Below are positions 7,301 through 10,979 of a stretch of 10,979 nucleotides of DNA, piece by piece (position 1 is the stretch's first letter; each line of letters starts with the position of its first letter). The stretch is from the NCBI GenBank assembly GCA_945487445.1, contig CALYTU010000045.1:1-10979 (forward strand). Direction: 5' to 3'. Under the pieces are notes generated by a model. That model was not told the origin of the DNA and did not search any database. It saw only the letters and a program-made list of their open reading frames with translations. Origin of the DNA: an uncultured Clostridia bacterium (GTDB lineage Bacteria; Bacillota; Clostridia; Oscillospirales; Oscillospiraceae). The position numbers were made by a program, and so were the translations under genes.

Positions 7301-7563
7301 GCGAGGAAGGCCCGGAACTGGTATACCTCAGGGGCGGCGAGCGAATTTTGAATGCTGAGGAAACAAGGAGTGTGCTGCGCGGTCTGTACGACGTGCCGGC
7401 AACATCCAGCTATTCCGGACCTGCGGCCCCTGCCGCTGTCGGAGGCGGTCCTGCGGAAGCAAAGACCGTCACCGTTGTGGTGCCGGTGGAGCTGGACGGT
7501 CGTGAGCTGGCTCGGGTTACTGCCCAGACTATGGGAGAGGAGATGCTATTCAATGGCTATTAA
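4384..7563 (+). CDS. Tail tape measure protein
   Basis: At 1059 residues this is the largest gene of the window. Residues about 65-345 match the TP901-type tape-measure core (AMAAEDVSEAVYQAISG, AVAGFTSLTNSTDVLTTALN, LGKTSVDELSSSMGKAIATG). Two hydrophobic stretches at about 388-413 and 429-451 are probable membrane segments, which in this class are thought to help DNA cross the cell membrane. Residues about 455-700 are charged and helical, probably coiled coil. The C-terminus carries the typical YASGTNYATAGLALVGEEG / LVYLRGGERILNAEETRSVL motif. The protein sets tail length, fills the tube, and is ejected at infection. About 0.15 nm per residue would suggest a tail near 150 nm, a rough rule only. 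AGGTGG at 4371-4376 is 7 nt upstream of the ATG. No lytic transglycosylase or peptidase motif is evident. Confidence 0.93.
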   Translation: MADGTVTIKIKVDGKEVEAQLSGVERQIDRTAEKASDAGESTQRDAKALGLALGTITASLVAAGLKAYEFSSQFNAAFAKTQTIMDQNVMAAEDMRAEVLRLSKDSAMAAEDVSEAVYQAISGSVDTADAVAFVDKANKLAVAGFTSLTNSTDVLTTALNSYHLSADKVDGISNVLIRTQNLGKTSVDELSSSMGKAIATGSAYNVNLENLSTAYVELTKSGIATAESTTYINSMINELGDAGKTVGKILQERTGKSFGQLMQDGSSLADVLQILLDSVDGNAEALMGLWGSQEAGKAANAIISQSVRDFNQVLAQMNAEMAGTTGTTEQAYETMTSTSEFIDRRLNNSVKNLAIAYGDMLAPPMDAIKTLSADILEGLTDLIQKSPVAASAIAAVSTGVVVLAGGLTALMIIEKVREAFGGFNALLTASPVLIAVAGVSALAMGIAALVTSTKDENKALEEFNQKLDDIDGSFHTELATVEVAGEQAGGYIDRLEELEEAGLKTTEQQEEYHEILVKLTETVPELSDLIDLETDTIKGGTKALRENTEAWVKNAKEQAYQKYLADLTEAHTKALIDQKKAEIELRKAKEKKAEQELRNGELIEKLNRLYAEAREKAADYNNTHEDFRPFTDFLDVQAVNEVRSEIDAFGDEMDETDKAIVQSEEDLADANETVAAAEEPLNQAKEAINELTEAENEAGDAVGAASGAILVATPVIAEAGKTAAETASKISGIQEKTPEITDSIQSWADKYGELYKAAKESLENQFKLWEEVEKVTAVSVKDANKGIQSQIDYWHRYNDDLNTIKDSGIAGMDLLYKHISDGSTDSVAMAAGIAAAIRDDNQPAVEEMIELYKDLDEAQGDTRDSMFEMQADMDAALEELTKSVDNAIGDMELPDEAWTAAHNTILAYARGLIDGTGSAENAAQSVVNATTRVLNGGKPSSKKKNRARKVTDDYANYYASGTNYATAGLALVGEEGPELVYLRGGERILNAEETRSVLRGLYDVPATSSYSGPAAPAAVGGGPAEAKTVTVVVPVELDGRELARVTAQTMGEEMLFNGY

Positions 7564-8311
7564 CGAGCTTGTGCAGGCTGTGGTCAGCCCTGCTGTAACT
7601 GTGGGTGGACATCTGCTGTCTGACTTCTATGCGAAGATGCAGGCGTCACCGTCATTTGTGCGTCAGCGCGAGGTGGAGACCTTCCAGGGGCGGCAGCGAT
7701 CCACAATGCTGCTGCTCCAGAACCTCAACAAAAGCCTGATCATGCGGTGCAAGATCGACTATTTCGGCACCGCAATTCAGCGCGCTGCAGGGCAGTCGGA
7801 ATTCGAAGCGCTGTTCCAGTCTTCCGAGCCGGTGGTCATAGACATTATGGACGGATTCTGGTATAACGCTGTGCTGCTGTCGGCTTCGGAGAGTGTATCC
7901 AGCTATCAGTATATTACGACTGTCTCCTATCAGTTCCGCGTCACCCGCCATAAGCCGGCTGTGACAGAAGAACTGGAAATGACCGAGGTCATCAAATGTA
8001 GCAGCAATGTTGATCGCACAGACTGTGTCATCACGGTTGCAGCGGGATTCATGGATGGATCTGATCTTACGTTAACACTGAACGAGTATTCCTGGACAAT
8101 TCACGGCATCGATAACCCGAACGATGAACAGATCGTATTAGACGGCATTCACAAGGTTTTCAAAATCGGCACTCAAAACGCGGCCCAGAAAATAATCTGG
8201 ACGGATTTTCCGTATCTGGTGCCAGGCGATAACACAATTTCAGTAGTGGTAAACGGTATTCCTTTGGAAGGCATATACGGTTCCGTTGAGTATATTCCGA
8301 CTTTTGTTTAG
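7553..8311 (+). CDS. Distal tail protein (Dit)
   Basis: The protein starts at ATG 7553, 11 nt inside the end of the tape measure gene, with AGGAG at 7538-7542 ten bases upstream; longer in-frame extension to 7352 would only re-read the tape measure gene. It has 252 residues. Residues 1-135 form the N-terminal part (QREVETFQGRQRSTMLLLQN, then FQSSEPVVIDIMDGFWYNAVLL and YQFRVTRHKP), consistent with the ring-forming Dit domain. Residues about 140-252 look like a galectin-like beta domain and carry FPYLVPGDNTISVVVNG, the proline-glycine turn common near the end of siphovirus tail components. Dit caps the tube and attaches the tip hub and receptor-binding proteins. Size, place and motif agree. Confidence 0.75.
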   Translation: MAINELVQAVVSPAVTVGGHLLSDFYAKMQASPSFVRQREVETFQGRQRSTMLLLQNLNKSLIMRCKIDYFGTAIQRAAGQSEFEALFQSSEPVVIDIMDGFWYNAVLLSASESVSSYQYITTVSYQFRVTRHKPAVTEELEMTEVIKCSSNVDRTDCVITVAAGFMDGSDLTLTLNEYSWTIHGIDNPNDEQIVLDGIHKVFKIGTQNAAQKIIWTDFPYLVPGDNTISVVVNGIPLEGIYGSVEYIPTFV

Positions 8312-8326
8312 GGGGCTGAGGAAAAT

Positions 8327-9394
8327 ATGCTGGTGTTAACAAGCGGCGAGGTAGTCCAGCGCGACGACTACGCGATTCGCCACCTGAGCAATGGCTTGGA
8401 TGAGCTGACATTTGAGCTCAATCCATCCGATGGATTGTATCGACTGATGCAGGAGGGCAAAACGCAGATCAGAGAGACAATAGAGGATCAGACCTATCTT
8501 GTCTCGAAAATCAACAGCGTCGGAAGCAGCACGCAGATCACCTGCCGGCTGGATCTGTCAGATTGGCAGAAGTCCCTGCTCATCAACACAGAAGACCTTA
8601 ATTCGCCGGGTTTTTCGCATACGCTGCATGAGGTTAACATGCTCTCTCGCATCATGAATGCCTCGGGGCTGTCCGGCTGGACTAAGACCAATCAAGTGCA
8701 AACACATGTAACGCGCAGCATGCGAATGGACGGTCCGACGCCCCTGGAAGCGGCGCTGCAGCTGCAGAAGACTTTCGGCTGCGCCCTGCGATTTCAGACA
8801 GCGAAAAAGAAGGTCACAATCCTTTATCCGGATGAGCGTCCGCTGTCCAACAGTTATGCCTTGCAGACGGTCAATCTTCGCAAAAAGCCGGAGTATAAAG
8901 GCCGCAGCACCGAGCTGATCACGCGGCTCTACCCGATCGGCAAGGACGGCCTGGGCATTGCGTCCGTCAATAATGGGGTTGCCTATGTAGAGGACCACAC
9001 CTACTCTGATGCGGTTGTCTGCGCGCTTTGGCGAGACGCCAGGTACACAGACGCCGCAAGCCTGAAGCGCGACGCGCTGGCCCGTCTGAAGGCTGCATCA
9101 AAGCCTGTGCGTAGCTGGAAGCTGGATGTAGTCGATCTCAACCGGCTTGATCCGGTCCAGTGGCCGGATATTGGAATGCAAATCTGGACACGGATTCTGC
9201 TGCTGGACAGCTCGCGCGAATCCCGTGAGACGGTTCAGGTGGTCTCGGATGTCGTGTATCCGTATTATCCGGAGAAAAACCAGATCACAGTGTCGACCGG
9301 GATCGAGACACTGCAGGAAGCTGTGGCCAGAACGACGCAGGCGCTGAACGATCCAAACGGAGAGCTCTGGGCACAAATCAATGCAAGAAGCTGA
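8327..9394 (+). CDS. Tail-associated hub protein (Tal / phage minor structural protein N-terminal type), no lysin domain
   Basis: This 355-residue protein belongs to the Prophage_tail/TIGR01665-like class. It starts MLVLTSGEVVQRDDYAIRHL-x-NGLDELTFEL and carries the family's hallmark ITRLYPIGKDGLGIASVNNG at about 198-217, followed by AYVEDHTY. A second domain with SWKLDVVDLNRLD and a YPYYPEKNQITVSTG turn precedes a short helical end. In the particle a trimer of this protein closes the tail tube below Dit. Many relatives extend into peptidase, lysozyme or fibre domains; this one stops right after the hub, so cell-wall digestion and receptor binding must be supplied by other proteins. TGAGGA at 8317-8322 is 4 nt before the ATG. 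Confidence 0.78.
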   Translation: MLVLTSGEVVQRDDYAIRHLSNGLDELTFELNPSDGLYRLMQEGKTQIRETIEDQTYLVSKINSVGSSTQITCRLDLSDWQKSLLINTEDLNSPGFSHTLHEVNMLSRIMNASGLSGWTKTNQVQTHVTRSMRMDGPTPLEAALQLQKTFGCALRFQTAKKKVTILYPDERPLSNSYALQTVNLRKKPEYKGRSTELITRLYPIGKDGLGIASVNNGVAYVEDHTYSDAVVCALWRDARYTDAASLKRDALARLKAASKPVRSWKLDVVDLNRLDPVQWPDIGMQIWTRILLLDSSRESRETVQVVSDVVYPYYPEKNQITVSTGIETLQEAVARTTQALNDPNGELWAQINARS

Positions 9395-9422
9395 ATCAAA
9401 AAACATGAGAGGAGATACGATA

Positions 9423-9629
9423 ATGGCAATCCTTCGATCTGAACCGCACGGGCTGTGCAATTCGAGCGACACCCGATCGACGTATGACGCGATCGTGGAA
9501 AACATTGAAGACTTAAGCGATGGTGAAACCGGCGGCTGGTCTGCCGGCTCTATGGCCTTCGTACAAAGCACCGGTGAGATCCATGTTAAGGGCGCAAACG
9601 AAACCTGGTCGAGAATCACGCCTGACTGA
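9423..9629 (+). CDS. Small conserved-looking phage tail-tip protein of unknown function
   Basis: The start is set at ATG 9423 by AGGAG at 9410-9414 with 8-nt spacing; an in-frame ATG at 9381 lies in the end of the previous gene without such a signal. The 68-residue product reads MAILRSEPHGLCNSSDTRST, then an acidic helix (YDAIVENIEDLSDGE), and a beta hairpin GSMAFVQSTGEIHVKGANETW. The hairpin ('SMAFV-x-STGEIHVKG') resembles short display motifs in phage fibre and head-fibre proteins. It ends in WSRITPD followed by two TGA codons in a row. Position after Tal suggests a structural role at the tip. I do not recognise the family beyond that. Confidence 0.6.
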   Translation: MAILRSEPHGLCNSSDTRSTYDAIVENIEDLSDGETGGWSAGSMAFVQSTGEIHVKGANETWSRITPD

Positions 9630-9684
9630 TGACAGAAGGGGAACGGTATGAACCTGCTGAAACATTGCATCTGGTCGAGAATCA
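9605..9684 (+). repeat. 14-nt exact direct repeat CTGGTCGAGAATCA (9605-9618 and 9671-9684)
   Basis: The same 14 bases occur at the 3' end of the 9423 gene and near the 5' end of the 9648 gene, 66 nt apart and in the same frame, coding WSRI in both places. The spacing is exactly 22 codons. This could be a trace of a small duplication or of module joining in the tail-tip region, or simply chance reinforced by shared peptide sequence. Confidence 0.6.
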
Positions 9685-10019
9685 ACGCTTCCGGGTCCGG
9701 CTCCGGGGGCGGAACTGTTATGACAGTCTCCTGGCACCAATGCCCGGAGGCTGTTCGGCGTTATCTGGCAGGCGTGGATTATAACGGTACTGCCTATACC
9801 GAGACGGAGATTACGGACTATGCGCCGACACCGGCTGTTCCGGCGGCCAACACTAAGCCGATCGGCAAGACAGTGGACGGCGTGACCTACTACAACAACG
9901 TGCCCGGGACGGCTGCCTCGTTCGCCTCCGAGAACATGGCGGGCGCAGTTAGCGCCAGAATCTGCGTTGCCTATGAGGACATTGACAACATTGTAATCAC
10001 AAAAGGAGGGGTAGCATGA
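9648..10019 (+). CDS. Putative tail-tip protein of unknown function with Gly/Ser linker
   Basis: This 123-residue protein begins MNLLKHCIWSRINASGSGSG: a short hydrophobic/aromatic head followed by a Gly/Ser linker. Then come SWHQCPEAVRRYLAGVDYNG, a Pro/Thr-rich link (DYAPTPAVPAANTKPIG), and a beta segment KTVDGVTYYNNVPG with a hydrophobic end ICVAYEDIDNIVITKGG. I do not recognise a family. A short anchor plus linker plus small domain is the usual build of proteins that dock to a tail tip. AAGGGG at 9636-9641 precedes the ATG by 6 nt; ATG 9720 inside is a weaker alternative start. The stop overlaps the next start (ATGA), showing coupled translation. Confidence 0.6.
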   Translation: MNLLKHCIWSRINASGSGSGGGTVMTVSWHQCPEAVRRYLAGVDYNGTAYTETEITDYAPTPAVPAANTKPIGKTVDGVTYYNNVPGTAASFASENMAGAVSARICVAYEDIDNIVITKGGVA

Positions 10020-10477
10020 ACCTCATGCAGGCGCTGTTAACGGCGCTGATCAACGGCCCGGGCGGCAGCGGTGACGTCACTCCTGACGCTGTTGTGGCTG
10101 CAACAGAGCAGATGTCGGACGCGCAGAAAGCTCAGACCCGGACGAATCTCGGTGCTGTGTCGACATCTATAATGGGGGCAGTTTACACGCGTCTGGAAGA
10201 GCTAGAGGCGGCAGCAACCTCTACAGAAAGCGTCAGCGGTACAACTCCAACCATCACGCCCGAAGCCAATACCGTCTACCAGTGCGGCGAGCTGACAAGC
10301 CTGACGATCAGCAATCCTCCGGCGACAGGCAAGTATAGCATCGTGTTCTACTCCGGCGCAACGCCGACCACGACTGTAGGCATCGAGAATTTCGCCGCCG
10401 AGGCGAACAAAAGGTTCAAAATCACGGTGGAGGACAACTACGCCACCTACGATTCGTGGCCTTATACGCCGACATAA
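10016..10477 (+). CDS. Putative receptor-binding / tail fibre-like protein
   Basis: The 153-residue product has three parts. Residues 1-20 are a hydrophobic head with linker (MNLMQALLTALINGPGGSGD). Residues about 24-47 carry DAVVAATEQMSDAQKAQTRT-NLGA, the 'mtdaQKaqaRtNLGA' motif that recurs in fibre and tip proteins of Firmicutes phages. A short helix (GAVYTRLEELEAAA) follows. Residues about 74-150 form a beta domain: TPTITPEANTVYQCGELTSL, IVFYSGATPTTTVGI, then RFKITVEDNYATYDSW. That last domain is one I know from ends of gut clostridial phage tail proteins and is a candidate for surface-glycan binding. AAGGAGG at 10003-10009 is 6 nt upstream of the ATG, one of the strongest ribosome sites here. 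Role inferred; no catalytic motif seen. Confidence 0.66.
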   Translation: MNLMQALLTALINGPGGSGDVTPDAVVAATEQMSDAQKAQTRTNLGAVSTSIMGAVYTRLEELEAAATSTESVSGTTPTITPEANTVYQCGELTSLTISNPPATGKYSIVFYSGATPTTTVGIENFAAEANKRFKITVEDNYATYDSWPYTPT

Positions 10478-10489
10478 GGGGGTACGGAT

Positions 10490-10858
10490 ATGCCGAATAA
10501 TATTATCATGGCTGATGCGAAGAAAGGTATAATTTCCGGCAAAGTGAGTACGGAAGAGATTGGAACGGAAATCCATATTCCTGAGCTTGTTGGTGTTGCG
10601 TTTAACCGTCTGCTGGTAAAAGTCTCTGGTGATTTGAGTAACGGGTTGCAAGGGGTAAAGGTTACGCTTGTTGTCTTTATCGACACAACAGACCCGGTTA
10701 ATTGTTTCTCCATTGGTACAAACAGTGCCGGGACTGCAATTAGTAGTCCTTCATCGACATCCGCAAGCATTGTTTTTTCAAACGGGACTCTGAGGTACAC
10801 GACTGGCTATACTAAATTCGCCGCAACCACATATGAATACTACGCTTGGGAGGGGTAG
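10490..10858 (+). CDS. Hypothetical protein, AT-richer, probable tail-tip or adhesion component
   Basis: This 122-residue protein starts at ATG 10490 with AAGGGGG at 10476-10482 seven bases upstream. It opens MPNNIIMADAKKGIISGKVS and continues with alternating short strands (EIHIPELVG, FNRLLVKVSG, VKVTLVVFIDT) and a Ser/Thr-rich, aromatic C-terminus (TLRYTTGYTKFAATTYEYY). No family is recognised and there is no signal peptide or membrane segment. The predicted all-beta build and place in the tail-tip block suggest a structural or binding role. GC is about 45% by eye compared with near 60% in the capsid gene, and codons such as AAT, ATT and AGT are more frequent, so this gene may have come from another source. 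Confidence 0.58.
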   Translation: MPNNIIMADAKKGIISGKVSTEEIGTEIHIPELVGVAFNRLLVKVSGDLSNGLQGVKVTLVVFIDTTDPVNCFSIGTNSAGTAISSPSSTSASIVFSNGTLRYTTGYTKFAATTYEYYAWEG

Positions 10859-10861
10859 GAA

Positions 10862-10979
10862 ATGAGATATGCCAAATTGATTGAAGGGCAGCCTGTCTTC
10901 GCTCCGAACCCTATCCATATCAATGATCTGTGGGTTGGAAACCCCACGCCAGAAATGCTGACCGAAGAGGGGTACAAGC
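10862..10979 (+). CDS. Small phage tail-tip associated protein, N-terminal part (3' end outside window)
   Basis: An open frame runs from ATG 10862 to the window edge (39 codons), with GGGAGGGG at 10848-10855 six bases upstream. It reads MRYAKLIEGQPVFAPNPIHI, then NDLWVGNPTPEMLTEEGYK. The 'YAKLI-x-G-x-PV-x-APNPI ... W-x-GNP ... eGYK' pattern recurs in small proteins encoded near the tail tip and before lysis genes in many Firmicutes phages, function unknown to me. Only the first part is present, so length and any C-terminal coiled coil cannot be judged. Confidence 0.68.
   Translation, partial: MRYAKLIEGQPVFAPNPIHINDLWVGNPTPEMLTEEGYK

Noticed and set aside
7352..7552. N-terminal extension of the Dit gene back to 7352
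   Set aside because: It lies wholly within the tape measure C-terminal motif region. ATG 7553 with AGGAG upstream gives the usual Dit length.
9423..10019. A single gene broken by a stop codon at 9627
   Set aside because: Both parts share a frame, but there are two TGA codons in tandem, then a ribosome site (AAGGGG) and ATG 9648 with a fresh N-terminal design. Two genes is the simpler reading.
10016..10477. Variable region of a diversity-generating retroelement in the tail-tip genes
   Set aside because: No reverse transcriptase, template repeat or near-copy of the 3' end is present in the window, and no adenine-specific variation can be judged from one sequence.
1..10979. CRISPR array, tRNA, rRNA, insertion sequence, attachment site or anti-phage defence island
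   Set aside because: The window is almost completely filled by phage structural genes on one strand. No regularly spaced repeats, cloverleaf, transposase or long terminal repeat was seen.

Overview
The window is a dense, single-strand (+) block of tailed-phage structural genes: head completion, neck, tail tube, tape measure and tail tip of a siphovirus-type (long, non-contractile tail) phage or prophage. No sheath, baseplate-wedge, integrase, lysis, replication or host gene is visible, so free phage and prophage cannot be told apart. GC is high (roughly 55-62% in most genes, by eye), Shine-Dalgarno sites are strong (AGGAGG type), and the protein families (Gp15 tail chaperone, Minor_capsid_2-like, tail terminator, TIGR01665-like Tal) are those of Firmicutes phages. 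A high-GC clostridial host, such as a gut Oscillospiraceae-type bacterium, is the best guess; this is inference, not proof.

Layout. 1-282: 3' end of a scaffold protein. 301-1368: major capsid protein with an apparent beta-domain insertion. 1383-2904: four neck genes in the canonical order adaptor, stopper, gp10-like minor capsid, tail terminator, linked by abutting or overlapping stop/start codons. 2922-3437: tail tube protein. 3448-4379: the two tail-assembly-chaperone frames, joined by a textbook -1 programmed frameshift site (A AAA AAC at 3756-3762, 6-nt spacer, perfect 7-bp stem at 3769-3790). 4384-7563: tape measure protein. 7553-8311: distal tail protein (Dit). 8327-9394: a short Tal/hub protein without a lysin domain. 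9423 to the end: five small tail-tip or receptor-binding genes, most of them not recognisable, the last one cut by the window edge. GC drops to about 45% from about 10490 onward.

How they work together: scaffold and coat build the procapsid; adaptor, stopper and terminator close and join the head to the tail; the chaperone G and its minor frameshifted G-T form load the tube protein onto the tape measure, which sets tail length; Dit and Tal form the tip; the small downstream genes probably carry host recognition. The longest gap between genes is 28 nt, and no convincing promoter or terminator is seen, so the block is probably one late transcript started upstream. Nothing here looks like a wholly new system. 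The strongest items for a second look are the recoding site, the capsid insertion domain and the small-gene tail-tip cluster.
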